From: Vallitalea pronyensis
Lineage (GTDB): Bacteria; Bacillota; Clostridia; Lachnospirales; Vallitaleaceae
Assembly (NCBI RefSeq): GCF_018141445.1
Contig: NZ_CP058649.1
Span: 3,987,001 to 4,051,000 of the forward strand
DNA: 64,000 bases
Reading direction: 5' to 3'
Shown: piece after piece, positions 18,443 to 27,570 of the stretch
Position numbering within the stretch: position 1 is the first letter of the stretch
How the letters are laid out: every line of letters begins with the position of its first letter
The notes under the pieces: generated by a model
Seen by the model: only the letters and a program-made list of their open reading frames with translations
Told to the model about the DNA's origin: nothing
Database searches by the model: none
Position numbers and translations under genes: made by a program

Positions 18443-19105
18443 TTAACAACGCCTTTCATCTAATTTAAAACTTAATGTAACCCCATCAGCCACAGGTAAT
18501 ATGGACGTCTGCAACTGAGGATGATGATTGATTTCCCATAAGTATTCTCGCATACGCTGGTGTATAGTTCTTTGCCTTCTTGGTACATTAAAACGTGATT
18601 TTGCAACGGTTCCATCTTGAAGGACATTATCCGATATCAATAAACCATTTACTTTTAACAGGCGCATACAATCAGGTAAAAATGTCAAATACTGTCCCTT
18701 GGCTGCATCCATAAAAATCATATCATAGGGTCCAGTAAGTGTCTTTAGGATATCACCAGCATCACCTTCTAACAACGTAATCTGCTCTTTTTTACCTGTC
18801 CGTTCAATGTTGTGCAACGCTTGGCTTATCATCTTCTGGCTACGTTCTATGGTTGTAATATGCCCATGATCTCCCATACAGTCACACATAATAATGGATG
18901 AATAGGCTATTGCAGTTCCAATCTCCAGAATACGGACTGGTTTATGCATGGCTATGAGAAAGCGCAATAATTGCTTAACCTCTGATTTAATGATCGGAAC
19001 ATGCCCAGCTATTGCTTCTTCTCTTATGGCATGTATCCGTTCATCCTCCTCTGGCTGAATGGCTTTAAGGTAATCCCGAATATAGGGATACGTGATTTCA
19101 CTCAT
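18443..19105 (-). CDS. trmR: SAM-dependent O-methyltransferase (TrmR-like tRNA U34 methyltransferase)
   Basis: 220 residues of the class I O-methyltransferase_3 family: RILEIGTAIAYSSIIM is the SAM-binding motif I, MIFMDAAKGQY holds the metal-binding Asp, LLISDNVLQDG follows. In B. subtilis the homologue TrmR (YrrM) methylates 5-hydroxyuridine-34 to 5-methoxyuridine. It directly precedes a U32 gene that would make its substrate, with overlapping stop and start. The assignment to TrmR rests on this context. Confidence 0.82.
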   Translation of the reverse strand: MSEITYPYIRDYLKAIQPEEDERIHAIREEAIAGHVPIIKSEVKQLLRFLIAMHKPVRILEIGTAIAYSSIIMCDCMGDHGHITTIERSQKMISQALHNIERTGKKEQITLLEGDAGDILKTLTGPYDMIFMDAAKGQYLTFLPDCMRLLKVNGLLISDNVLQDGTVAKSRFNVPRRQRTIHQRMREYLWEINHHPQLQTSILPVADGVTLSFKLDERRC

Positions 19106-19272
19106 AACTCGTCTCCTTTTGCATTTGAGCTAACATGGAAGGAAGATATACTTATAAGTTAAGGTTTCATAAAACCCCTCTCATCACAAGATGAGACTAC
19201 TTATACGGTATATCTTCCAAATCCCATAACCACCTAGCAAATCATTGAATTGCGTAGAGCAGTTTATGGTTA

Positions 19273-20349
19273 TTAAAATTCATTTTGATACTTACCTTTG
19301 ACCTTGTTGTGTGCATCGAGTGTTGTATTAAACTCATGTTCACCCGTTTCTGGATTCCTAAGTGAAAAATATAAATAATCCGATTCTGTTGGGTATAATG
19401 AAGCTTCTATAGAACGCTCACCTGGATTGGCTATTGGTCCTATGGGCAACTCAGGATATAGATACGTATTATAAGGTGACTCTATTTCTAGATCATCATA
19501 TAACAAACGGTCTCTTCTCTTATCCAACGCGTACATAACCGTTGAACACATTTGTAGCTTCATACCATCTTCTAATCGATTGTAGATGATACCTGCTACA
19601 ATTTCTCTTTCCTCATCCACCCGTACTTCTTTTTCAATGATGGATGCCATTGTCACAATCTGGTCAACTGTCATACCTAATTCTTCGGCTCGTGTATAGT
19701 ATTCATCTTTAAAAACTTTATCAAACTGTTTTAACATAATACTGACGATATCTTGTGCAGATGCGTCTTTATAGACTTCATAAGTTGATGGAAATAGATA
19801 ACCTTGTAATTTAATATTACGATCTGGAAGATCTTCTAAAAAGCGATAATCATAATTGACGTCATTAATAGCAGCCATAAATTCTGATGATTTACAGATT
19901 TTTTCTTTCTGTAGCTTATCAGCAATCTGTTGTATGGTATAACCTTCAGGAATGGTGAATTTAATGGTTTCTTTCTTGGCACCATTGGTTGTCAAAATCT
20001 CAGCGATTTCTTCCTCTGTCATACCCGTATTGAGGGTATAATCACCATATTGAAACTTACTGCCTTTACCTGATAACTTGGCGTAGGCTAAAAAGTAATA
20101 CGTGTTATTAATTAATTCATTATCATGCAATATATTGGCAATATCCTTAGATGTGGCTCCTTTTGGAACAGTTACTTCAACTGTTTTTACCACAATATCT
20201 TCAGCAGGCTTTTTTGACATTAGCTTATAGGAATAATCATATACTCCTCTAGCCACAAAAAAGATAATCCACACGGCTACACATAAAATAATAACCTTTG
20301 ATAATAAATATAACATTTTCAACATCGTTTTCTTACTCATTTTTGTCAC
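19273..20349 (-). CDS. mltG: Endolytic murein transglycosylase MltG
   Basis: YceG-like, 358 residues. One N-terminal membrane helix (about 10-30), a LysM-like part (VEVTVPKGATSKDIANIL), and the catalytic region with ASIIEKEVRVDEEREIVAG, where the first Glu is the catalytic residue, and then YNRLEDGMKLQMCSTVMYAL. MltG cuts nascent glycan strands at the outer face of the membrane. A signal anchor, no lipobox. It sits downstream of the ylbF-family gene in the order common in Clostridia. Confidence 0.93.
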   Translation of the reverse strand: MTKMSKKTMLKMLYLLSKVIILCVAVWIIFFVARGVYDYSYKLMSKKPAEDIVVKTVEVTVPKGATSKDIANILHDNELINNTYYFLAYAKLSGKGSKFQYGDYTLNTGMTEEEIAEILTTNGAKKETIKFTIPEGYTIQQIADKLQKEKICKSSEFMAAINDVNYDYRFLEDLPDRNIKLQGYLFPSTYEVYKDASAQDIVSIMLKQFDKVFKDEYYTRAEELGMTVDQIVTMASIIEKEVRVDEEREIVAGIIYNRLEDGMKLQMCSTVMYALDKRRDRLLYDDLEIESPYNTYLYPELPIGPIANPGERSIEASLYPTESDYLYFSLRNPETGEHEFNTTLDAHNKVKGKYQNEF

Positions 20350-20428
20350 CCTTCTGGTTCACTTACGCTCATATACGTCCATTGACAACAACAAAAGTTA
20401 AAACTATTGTCCTTAAAAACAGGTTTGC

Positions 20429-20779
20429 TTATTCTTCTTCTAGAAAATCCAGGTCAAAATCCATTTCCTCGGCTATACAATCATATACTTCTGTTATCAT
20501 TTCAGAGAACTTCGTTTCAGCCTCTAAAAATGCCTTTACTTCTGTTCCTTCAATTAACCCCTTGAATTCTTGGTTCAAGTTTAATAGATTTTCATAACTG
20601 TCGTAAGAACCTTCACCATGCTCCATTTGTATTTGAAAAGATTTCTTCCGATAATCGTTAACTTGTTTTAGTAACTGTGGATTAGACATGATGACTTTTT
20701 TATACTGATGGTAATCCTTATAGGCTTGCGTTTCTTTAAGTCTGTTAACGAACTGCTTTGCTTCTTTTATATAATCCAC
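20429..20779 (-). CDS. YlbF/YmcA-family protein
   Basis: A 116-residue helical protein of the Com_YlbF family (VDYIKEAKQFVNRLKETQAY, then NPQLLKQVNDYRKKSF). In B. subtilis YlbF, YmcA and YaaT form a complex that modulates RNase Y and Spo0A phosphorylation. I choose the GTG at 20779: GAGAGGA lies 9 bases upstream, while the longer reading starts inside non-coding-looking sequence. Ends in an acidic tail (DFDLDFLEEE). Confidence 0.75.
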   Translation of the reverse strand: MDYIKEAKQFVNRLKETQAYKDYHQYKKVIMSNPQLLKQVNDYRKKSFQIQMEHGEGSYDSYENLLNLNQEFKGLIEGTEVKAFLEAETKFSEMITEVYDCIAEEMDFDLDFLEEE

Positions 20780-20822
20780 AACAATACTTCCTCTCGCGGT
20801 TATTGACAATTTATGGTTGAGT

Positions 20823-22484
20823 TTATACTTCCATAATGATTGGTAAAATCATTGGGCTTCTTTTCGTCTTAGCCCATAGATAATCTCTAAGCGCATCCCG
20901 AACAACACCTTTAATTTTTGACCAATCTGTAATACGTTTTTTGTGACACTGTTCTAAAGCATTTTTGACAACATTTCTAGCTTCTAACATCAAATCTTCT
21001 GATTCCCTAACATATACGAATCCTCTAGATATTATATCAGGTCCACACAATATTTGTCCAGTCTGTTTCTGTAATGTAACAACAACGATTAATAGACCAT
21101 CTTGTGATAATTTCTGTCTGTCCCGTAGAACAATGTTTCCAACATCACCTACACCTAAACCGTCCACAAGGATCTGTTCAGCAGGTACTCTACCTGTTAT
21201 CTGACCACCAGACTTATCAAGTTCTAATACATCGCCACTTGTTAAAATAAAAACATCATCTTCCTTCATACCCATCTTACACGCTAATTCAGCATGTTTC
21301 TTTAGATGACGGTATTCACCATGTACCGGTATAAAGTATTTAGGTTTTACAAGTGTATGCAATAGTTTTAACTCTTCTTGCATAGCATGACCAGAAACAT
21401 GGGTATCTTCACATATAACTTCTGCCCCTTTTCTATACAAATCATCAATGACACGGGACACTGTTTTTTCATTACCTGGAATTGGTTTTGAACTAAAGAT
21501 GATACGATCTCCTGCTTTTATTTCTATTTTTCTATGATTTGAGGATGCCATTCTGGACAATGCAGCCATTGCCTCCCCTTGACTTCCTGTTGTTATAATC
21601 ACCAGTTGACCATCTTTGTATCGATTAATCTCTTCAACACCAATCATGGTATTTTCTGGCATTTTTAGGTAACCCAGTTCCATAGCTGTCTTTACAACAT
21701 TGACCATACTCCTACCTTCAACAACTACTTTTCTATTGAAGTGCTGAGCTGCCCACACAATTTGCTGAACACGATCCACATTGGAAGCAAATGTAGCAAC
21801 AATAATACGTTTTCCTTCTGAATCTAAGAAGATATCATCTAATGATTCTCCAACTGTACTTTCAGACATGGTATAACCTTTACGTTCTACGTTGGTACTG
21901 TCTGCCATAAAAAGTAAGACACCTTTGCGTCCTAGTTCTGCAAATCTCTGTAAATTAATGGGTTCTCCATGAATGGGTGTATAGTCCACTTTAAAGTCAC
22001 CAGAGTGTATCACCACTCCAGCTGGTGTTGTTATGGCTAAAGCTACCGCATCGGCAATACTATGATTCGTGCGAATAAACTCCACTTTAAAGCTACCCAA
22101 TGTTATTGTTTGTCCTGGCGTAATACATTTTCTTTTGACACTCTTTAGTAGATTATGCTCTCTTAATTTGTTTTCTACAAGTCCTAATGTTAATTTTGTC
22201 CCATATACAGGCACATTAACATCACGAAGAACATAGGGCAATGCTCCTATATGATCTTCATGTCCATGGGTTAGGACAATACCTTTCACTTTGTCTACAT
22301 TATCCTTCAGATAGGTTACATCTGGAATGACTAAGTCTATTCCTAACATTTCATCTTCTGGAAATGCAATACCGCAGTCAACAACAATAATATTATCGTT
22401 ATATTCAAAGGCAGTAATGTTCATACCTATTTGCTCAAGTCCGCCTAAAGGTATAATTTTCAGTTTTGATACTTTCTTTGTCAA
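20823..22484 (-). CDS. rnj: Ribonuclease J
   Basis: 553 residues, full length. Metallo-beta-lactamase motif THGHEDHIGAL, further metal ligands in HSGDF and PVHGEYRHLKKH, the beta-CASP region between, and the C-terminal domain ending around LIVVVTLQKQTG and RDYLWAKTKRSPMILPI. RNase J is both a 5' exonuclease and an endonuclease in mRNA decay and rRNA maturation. A single copy is seen here; whether it is J1 or J2 cannot be decided. Confidence 0.93.
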   Translation of the reverse strand: MTKKVSKLKIIPLGGLEQIGMNITAFEYNDNIIVVDCGIAFPEDEMLGIDLVIPDVTYLKDNVDKVKGIVLTHGHEDHIGALPYVLRDVNVPVYGTKLTLGLVENKLREHNLLKSVKRKCITPGQTITLGSFKVEFIRTNHSIADAVALAITTPAGVVIHSGDFKVDYTPIHGEPINLQRFAELGRKGVLLFMADSTNVERKGYTMSESTVGESLDDIFLDSEGKRIIVATFASNVDRVQQIVWAAQHFNRKVVVEGRSMVNVVKTAMELGYLKMPENTMIGVEEINRYKDGQLVIITTGSQGEAMAALSRMASSNHRKIEIKAGDRIIFSSKPIPGNEKTVSRVIDDLYRKGAEVICEDTHVSGHAMQEELKLLHTLVKPKYFIPVHGEYRHLKKHAELACKMGMKEDDVFILTSGDVLELDKSGGQITGRVPAEQILVDGLGVGDVGNIVLRDRQKLSQDGLLIVVVTLQKQTGQILCGPDIISRGFVYVRESEDLMLEARNVVKNALEQCHKKRITDWSKIKGVVRDALRDYLWAKTKRSPMILPIIMEV

Positions 22485-22547
22485 ATAGACACCTCCTAAT
22501 TTTTCTCCCTATTTTTTTCTTTTTTTCTTTGTCTGCCGGACATTTCA

Positions 22548-22985
22548 TTATTTACAGTCTTTACAGATACCATAGAACTTCACTTTGTGGTCAGTTACTG
22601 CAAAATTATATTTTGAAAGAAATCGCTCTTCTATAGACTCCATCAAATCATCTTCTACTTCAATTACTTTTCCACATACCTCACATATTAAATGGTGGTG
22701 ATGGTGATGATCATCATTAAACTTACCAATTTCATAACGAATATAGCCATCGTCCAAATTTAATTTATCAATTAATTTTAACTCATGCAAGAGCTGAATT
22801 GTTCTATATACTGTAGCTAAACCAATTTCAGGACATCTTACACGAACGATCTCATGAATTTCTTCAGCAGTAAGATGTTGTCCTTCGTTTTCCTGTAATA
22901 CATCCAGCACCATTCTTCTTTGGGTTGTTAATTTTAATCCTTTTTCTTTTAATAACTGTCTAAACTCTTCACTATTTACAGACAC
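22548..22985 (-). CDS. Fur-family transcriptional regulator
   Basis: 145 residues with the winged helix (LKLTTQRRMVLDVLQ, GLATVYRTIQLL) and two Cys pairs (CEVCGK, CKDC) forming the structural Zn site. DDHHHHHHL in the dimer/metal region is an unusually long His run. The family includes Fur (iron), Zur (zinc) and PerR (peroxide); the sequence does not let me choose. Start GTG with GGGGGAA upstream. Near ruvX and DUF1292, an order frequent in Clostridia. Confidence 0.9.
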   Translation of the reverse strand: MSVNSEEFRQLLKEKGLKLTTQRRMVLDVLQENEGQHLTAEEIHEIVRVRCPEIGLATVYRTIQLLHELKLIDKLNLDDGYIRYEIGKFNDDHHHHHHLICEVCGKVIEVEDDLMESIEERFLSKYNFAVTDHKVKFYGICKDCK

Positions 22986-23326
22986 TTATATTCCCCCATA
23001 TTCGTTTAATTGGTTATACATATTGACCTGCATCACGCTGCATCTATTGCTTGAAAAACCTTTTTGATTTTATACGTAACACACATTCAACTTGTTCAGG
23101 TTCGATATTTTATTGTCCTTATATGACAAGTCATAATCAGCTCATTTATGCAATACAATCTGAATCATTTTTTTACTTACATCTTTCGTACAATCGAAAC
23201 ACCCGATACTATTCCTTAACAAAATCTCTTGCCTATACCTCGTCAAATTACAAACAGTTATAACAATTATAAATGGGGAAGATGATTTTGTCAAATATAC
23301 CGTGCATATGTCCTAACCAATAAGAC
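22986..23326. other. Intergenic stretch without a recognised gene
   Basis: About 340 bases between the Fur-family gene and the DUF1292 gene. AT-rich, with short ORFs that lack ribosome sites; no hairpin with T tract that I can support. It probably holds the Fur-gene promoter. Confidence 0.4.
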
Positions 23327-23593
23327 CTACATATCTATCTCGAAATCGTCTAATGCATCCATTAATTTTTCACTGACAGGTAATAATTCTGCATCGTCAT
23401 CAACGATTTCATAGATAATATCCTCATCATCTTGTTCAATTGCCTTAATCACATAAGCTGTCATATCATCGCATTCCAGCTCTGTTTCGTCTACAACTAA
23501 CAGATAGGTTATATCCCCATGAGTTGCCGTACTGAGTATCGCGAAATCCACTTGTTCGCCTGTTTCTTCAATGGTGAAATTGATTGTCTCCAT
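23327..23593 (-). CDS. DUF1292 protein (YrzB-like)
   Basis: A short acidic protein (88 residues from METINFTIEETGEQVDF) with the DUF1292 pattern LLVVDETELECDDMTAYV and a final DDD-rich part. Function unknown in the family; in many Firmicutes it lies between ruvX and fur, as here. Start chosen at 23593 because AGGAGG is just upstream, rather than three codons earlier. Confidence 0.85.
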   Translation of the reverse strand: METINFTIEETGEQVDFAILSTATHGDITYLLVVDETELECDDMTAYVIKAIEQDDEDIIYEIVDDDAELLPVSEKLMDALDDFEIDM

Positions 23594-23651
23594 ATGGTAC
23601 ACCTCCTAATAAGGTAAATTATGTTTATGATATAATCTTAATATAGCCTAC

Positions 23652-24071
23652 TCACATTTTACAATCCAAATATCCTTGTAAAATATAGACCGCAGCCATT
23701 TTGTCAATTATTTTTTTTTGCTTCATTCGACTCAAATCAGCTTCTAACATGGAACGTTTTGCTCCCATGGTACTCAATCGTTCATCCCAAGTTTCAACTG
23801 GCAGGGATAATTCCCGGATTAACCGATCCTTAAAATATAAGGTACGGTCCACGCGCTCACCACAAGTATTGTTCATATTTTTTGGTAGCCCTAATACAAT
23901 CTTTTCTATATTATACTCATTTATAATCTCAGTTAATCTTGTAATTGTAGATTTTAGATTATTTTCTTCTTTTCGATGGATTGTTTCAATGCCTTGAGCT
24001 GTCCAGCCCAATGGATCACTGACGGCTACTCCCACTGTTTTGCTCCCATAATCTAAACCTAAAACACGCAT
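23652..24071 (-). CDS. ruvX: Putative Holliday-junction resolvase / pre-16S rRNA nuclease
   Basis: 139 residues of the YqgF family: MRVLGLDYGSKTVGVAVSD (first catalytic Asp), IVLGLPKNMN, ETWDERLSTMGA. The E. coli homologue processes the 5' end of 16S rRNA and resolves junction-like DNA in vitro. Divergent tail lacks anything odd. It lies downstream of ireB, as is usual. Confidence 0.93.
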   Translation of the reverse strand: MRVLGLDYGSKTVGVAVSDPLGWTAQGIETIHRKEENNLKSTITRLTEIINEYNIEKIVLGLPKNMNNTCGERVDRTLYFKDRLIRELSLPVETWDERLSTMGAKRSMLEADLSRMKQKKIIDKMAAVYILQGYLDCKM

Positions 24072-24226
24072 GCTATCACATCCAATACTGATTATACATT
24101 AAAATGATACCAACAATGACTTACCTTTATACTCATAACCCTATATAACCATCTCTTTTTCACATAAATCGTATAAGTTCTATATTTCTTTTTATAAAAT
24201 TAATAATTATAAAAGCAGACAACAAG

Positions 24227-24245
24227 AGTGTGCTCCATGCACACT
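24227..24245. other. Small hairpin upstream of ruvX
   Basis: AGTGTGC and GCACACT form a 7-bp perfect stem around TCCAT in the leader before ruvX. Without a T tract on the minus strand it is not a terminator; role unknown. Confidence 0.35.
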
Positions 24246-24313
24246 TTTACATCCTCATACCATATAAGTCTTAACTCTATAAGACTAGTTATTTATTCCT
24301 ATCTATAACACAC

Positions 24314-24344
24314 AAAAAACTGTAGACAGAATGCTCTCTACAGT
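24314..24344 (-). terminator. Rho-independent terminator after ireB
   Basis: On the minus strand ACTGTAGA pairs with TCTACAGT and is followed by TTTTTTG. It lies just past the ireB stop, so ireB is not strongly co-transcribed with ruvX. Confidence 0.75.
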
Positions 24345-24369
24345 CATCATGTACTACACTATTATACTT

Positions 24370-24639
24370 CTACTTGCAGTTATTGTCTATATAATTTTTA
24401 ACTAATTCTTCCAACAACTCATCACGTTCTATTTTACTAATCTTACTTCTAGCATTTTTGTGGCTAGTGATATATGTAGGATCACCTGACAAAATGTAGC
24501 CTACTATCTGATGTATTGGATTATATCCTTTTTCTGTAAGAGCATTGTAAACACTTACCAACACTTCGTTAGCATCTTCTGGTTCCTTTTTATATTTCTT
24601 AAAAAATTGAGTACTATTAATATCCTTCACACATATCAC
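24370..24639 (-). CDS. IreB family regulatory protein
   Basis: 89 residues matching the small IreB (DUF965) family: [40 protein letters not shown], then [20 protein letters not shown]. In Enterococcus IreB is phosphorylated by the Ser/Thr kinase IreK and controls cephalosporin resistance. The first codons are GTG ATA TGT GTG, so the true start could be the second GTG at 24630; AGGAT upstream fits that better. A hairpin terminator follows. Confidence 0.88.
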   Translation of the reverse strand: MICVKDINSTQFFKKYKKEPEDANEVLVSVYNALTEKGYNPIHQIVGYILSGDPTYITSHKNARSKISKIERDELLEELVKNYIDNNCK

Positions 24640-24825
24640 ATCCTAACTTCTACAATTGTATCGTAAATTTCTTTAGGTTGAAAGACCTATAACTACCTTT
24701 TACTATATATTAATATATATGCCAATAAAATACAATTAAAAAATGCTCTGTAACATGATTTTAATCTAATGCTAACCATAATACGAAAAATATTGCTCTA
24801 TTTCTTTATATATAGATGATTATTG

Positions 24826-26202
24826 CTATATTTCGCCAATCAACATGTTCTCTTGAATAGCTATAATGCGTGTGGATAACAGCTTATTCTGAATATTGGT
24901 GGGGCTTGCTGTTTTCACTTTTATATAATTATCCGTAAATCCATAATAATAGAATGTATCATCTACCACTATTTTTTCTTCGTAAAGTACATGATAGTCC
25001 TTATTCATAAGCGTTTCTAAAAAACTGCGTGTAATCTTATCTTGACATGCTATAATGGTTTGACTCCTTTTTGCTTTGACAGCAGCATCGATTTGATCTG
25101 TTCTGTCAGCTGCTGGTGTTCCCTCTCGCATGGAGTATTTGAAGACATGAATATGACTAAACTGTATGTGTTTTATAAAATCAAGGGTTTCCTGAAATTC
25201 CCCTTCTGTTTCACCTGGAAAACCAACGATAATATCTGTTGTTATGGATGGATTAGCATACGTCTTTCTAATGAGCCCTACCTTCTCAGCATATTCACTG
25301 GTTGAGTATTTTCTATTCATACGCTTAAGAACCGCATCACATCCGCTTTGTAATGATAAATGAAAATGAGGGCATACCTTATTTAATTGTACCAAACCTG
25401 CCATAAAATCAGCCGTAATCAAATTAGGTTCCAGTGAGCCAAGGCGTATGCGTTGGATGCCTTCAATGGTATGAAGGCTATTTAATAGGCCTAATAGCGT
25501 GACATGGTCATCTTGATCTTTACCATAAGACCCAATATGAATACCTGTTAAAACCACCTCATGGTAACCATTCTGAGCAAGGGTCTTGACTTCCTTAATA
25601 ATGTCACCAATTTCCCGGCTTCTTATTCGACCTCTCGTATAAGGAATAATACAATAAGAGCAGAATTGATTGCAGCCATCTTGTATCTTAATATAAGCTC
25701 TTGTTTTATCACTGACTTTGGTAATCCATATATCTTCATAGTCTGTTGTTTGACCAATATCTTCGATAACTTGTATGGGGTGACCATCTAAAAGATAGGA
25801 TTCTACAAGCTCAACAACTTTATTCTTATGATTACTGCCAATGACAAGGTCAATATGATGATCAGCTTGCAACTTCTCACCTGCTACTTGCGCATAGCAC
25901 CCTACTGCAACAATAACTGCCTCTTGATTTTTTTTCCTAGCTTTTGACAGCATCTGTCTTGATTTTTTGTCGGCAATATTGGTGACGGTGCATGTATTAA
26001 CCACATAGATATCAGCTGCATCTGAAAAATTCCCAATGGCATAACCGGATTCTTCAAAAAGTTCTTCCATGGCTTCCGTTTCATATTGATTGACTTTACA
26101 GCCTAATGTATACGTAGATACGATTTTTTTACGCCCATATTTTTTATAAAACGCATCATGACTAAGTCTTAAATCAACTTTTTCTTCTTTTATATCTTTC
26201 AT
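24826..26202 (-). CDS. mtaB: tRNA (N6-threonylcarbamoyladenosine-37-C2) methylthiotransferase MtaB
   Basis: Methylthiotransferase: N-terminal UPF0004 with YTLGCKVNQYETEAM, then CTVTNIADKKS, the radical SAM cluster QDGCNQFCSYCIIPYTRGR, and a C-terminal TRAM-like part. It adds a methylthio group to t6A37 in tRNAs reading ANN codons. The N-terminus has about 30 extra residues before the MTTase start. I choose the ATG at 26202 with AGGAGGAATTAAC upstream, instead of the longer reading. Confidence 0.92.
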   Translation of the reverse strand: MKDIKEEKVDLRLSHDAFYKKYGRKKIVSTYTLGCKVNQYETEAMEELFEESGYAIGNFSDAADIYVVNTCTVTNIADKKSRQMLSKARKKNQEAVIVAVGCYAQVAGEKLQADHHIDLVIGSNHKNKVVELVESYLLDGHPIQVIEDIGQTTDYEDIWITKVSDKTRAYIKIQDGCNQFCSYCIIPYTRGRIRSREIGDIIKEVKTLAQNGYHEVVLTGIHIGSYGKDQDDHVTLLGLLNSLHTIEGIQRIRLGSLEPNLITADFMAGLVQLNKVCPHFHLSLQSGCDAVLKRMNRKYSTSEYAEKVGLIRKTYANPSITTDIIVGFPGETEGEFQETLDFIKHIQFSHIHVFKYSMREGTPAADRTDQIDAAVKAKRSQTIIACQDKITRSFLETLMNKDYHVLYEEKIVVDDTFYYYGFTDNYIKVKTASPTNIQNKLLSTRIIAIQENMLIGEI

Positions 26203-26229
26203 AAGGTTAATTCCTCCTATGTTCAGCAC

Positions 26230-26608
26230 AACATATAATCTACCACACCCTAGCTAAGTAATCAACTCAATATTTTTTCTTCCTTAATGATATGCATTAT
26301 TATGCTTTCAGTTAAAAGATTACATGATTTTAGTAAAACTGGATGGCTCATACTGGCTTATTTTATGCCTATAACGCCTATATTTTAAATTATTGCACTA
26401 TTATTTGAATTATATTTATTTTTTAGACCTGGTACTAAGTAATAAATATGGTGATGATCTATTAGGTAAATATCATACATTTGATGATGAGCAATATAGC
26501 ATAGATTAACTTCTGTGTATATACAATTTTAGTTTTATTTCATAAAGCTTGTACCATTTCTATCATTTGTGAATATAATATAGCAAAAACATAAAGGCGG
26601 TGAAATGA
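26230..26608. other. Intergenic stretch before small ORF
   Basis: No gene or convincing hairpin seen; AT-rich. It should carry the promoter of the small plus-strand ORF. TATAAT occurs about 35 bases before its ATG, with no clear -35. Confidence 0.4.
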
Positions 26609-26773
26609 ATGGAAACTAAAGTTAGTGCTAAAGCTACATTTGGAGAAGTTATAACAATTCAAATTAATCAAAACCCTGCTGATCCAAGAATAATTGTCGA
26701 TGCAGGTGCACAAATACTCACGACTATACCACCATTATACAAACTAACATTAGACGTTAGCTTAAAAGACTAG
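26609..26773 (+). CDS. Small hypothetical protein (54 aa)
   Basis: ATG GAA... encodes METKVSAKATFGEVITIQIN, ending in LTLDVSLKD, 54 residues, with AAAGGCGG 8 bases before the start and a terminator-like hairpin right after the stop. It is beta-rich with alternating hydrophobic residues (VIVDAGAQILTTIPPLYKLTL). No signal peptide or Cys. Not a family I recognise. Confidence 0.6.
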   Translation: METKVSAKATFGEVITIQINQNPADPRIIVDAGAQILTTIPPLYKLTLDVSLKD

Positions 26774-26779
26774 TTTTAG

Positions 26780-26799
26780 GGTTGTCTTTTTGGACAACC
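26780..26799 (+). terminator. Hairpin after the 54-aa ORF
   Basis: GGTTGTC and GACAACC form a 7-bp stem with a T-rich loop; T tract after it is weak. Confidence 0.5.
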
Positions 26800-27034
26800 T
26801 TAACTAAACCTACAATCTTTACATAGCTTAGTTTGGAGTTATATCAATTATAGATAAATTGCTTTCAAGAGATATTATTATCAAACGAGGTTAATTCGTA
26901 TTTAGGTCAGCCTAGCGTATGAGCTGTTTTTTCATATTAATACCTCACAATAAAATAGATTTTTTTTGTTTATATTATCAGTGCTTTGACTAAAAGCACC
27001 TAATTTGGTTTACTTTTTTTGGTAATATTAGTTA

Positions 27035-27066
27035 TTGACTTATATTACAATACAGGTTAGTATAAT
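27035..27066 (+). promoter_or_regulatory. Probable promoter of the HPr-like gene
   Basis: TTGACT at 27035-27040 is followed by TAGTATAAT at 27058-27066. TAGTAT gives a 17-base spacer; the TATAAT itself would give 20. AAGGGGG lies before the gene start. Confidence 0.5.
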
Positions 27067-27102
27067 GTTGTATTAAAAAACATGAAGCAAGGGGGTCATT
27101 AT

Positions 27103-27336
27103 ATGAAAACAATCAAAGTATCCTTAAACTCAATCGACAAGGTTAAAAATTTCGTAAACTTTGTTAGCAAATTCGATTCAGATTTTGATTTAGTATCTGG
27201 TCGTTATGTGATTGATGCAAAGTCTATTATGGGAATCTTTAGTTTAGATCTTAGCAAACCAATCGAATTGACCGTTCATGACGATGCAGCTTACGCAGAA
27301 GTTGCTGACGCTTTGAAGGAATTTATTGTAGAATAA
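27103..27336 (+). CDS. HPr-like protein lacking the active-site His
   Basis: 77 residues. The C-terminal half matches HPr strongly (VIDAKSIMGIFSLDLSKPIEL, with the Ser46 region KSIMG), but the N-terminal GLHARP with His15 is replaced by SIDKVKNFVNFV. Such His15-less HPr homologues are common in Clostridia; they cannot take phosphate from enzyme I on His15. The Ser of KSIMG could still be a kinase target. Start at 27103 with AAGGGGG upstream, not the ATG 21 bases earlier. Confidence 0.8.
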   Translation: MKTIKVSLNSIDKVKNFVNFVSKFDSDFDLVSGRYVIDAKSIMGIFSLDLSKPIELTVHDDAAYAEVADALKEFIVE

Positions 27337-27512
27337 TCCATTCCTTCAACATCAATAACCAATTAGAATACCTATTCCTTTTGTTAATGGCATATAATGG
27401 TTAAGTTGCCTTATCTATTATATGGAAAACGCATGACTTAGCGTCGTCCATTAGATTGTTAATACATAAGGAACGTTTCTTTAATTTTTAAAGCAAAACT
27501 TTGCTATAACAT

Positions 27513-27540
27513 AAAAATCCACTTTAATAGTGGATTTTTT
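27513..27540. terminator. Bidirectional terminator between HPr-like gene and thiI
   Basis: AAAAATCCACT and AGTGGATTTTT form a stem with A/T tracts on both sides; serves both converging genes. Confidence 0.85.
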
Positions 27541-27570
27541 ATTGTCTATTATCTTGCTATAGATTATATC

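Noticed and set aside
27061-27066. TATAAT as the sole -10 of the HPr-like gene
   Set aside because: Distance to TTGACT is 20 bases; the overlapping TAGTAT fits a 17-base spacer better.
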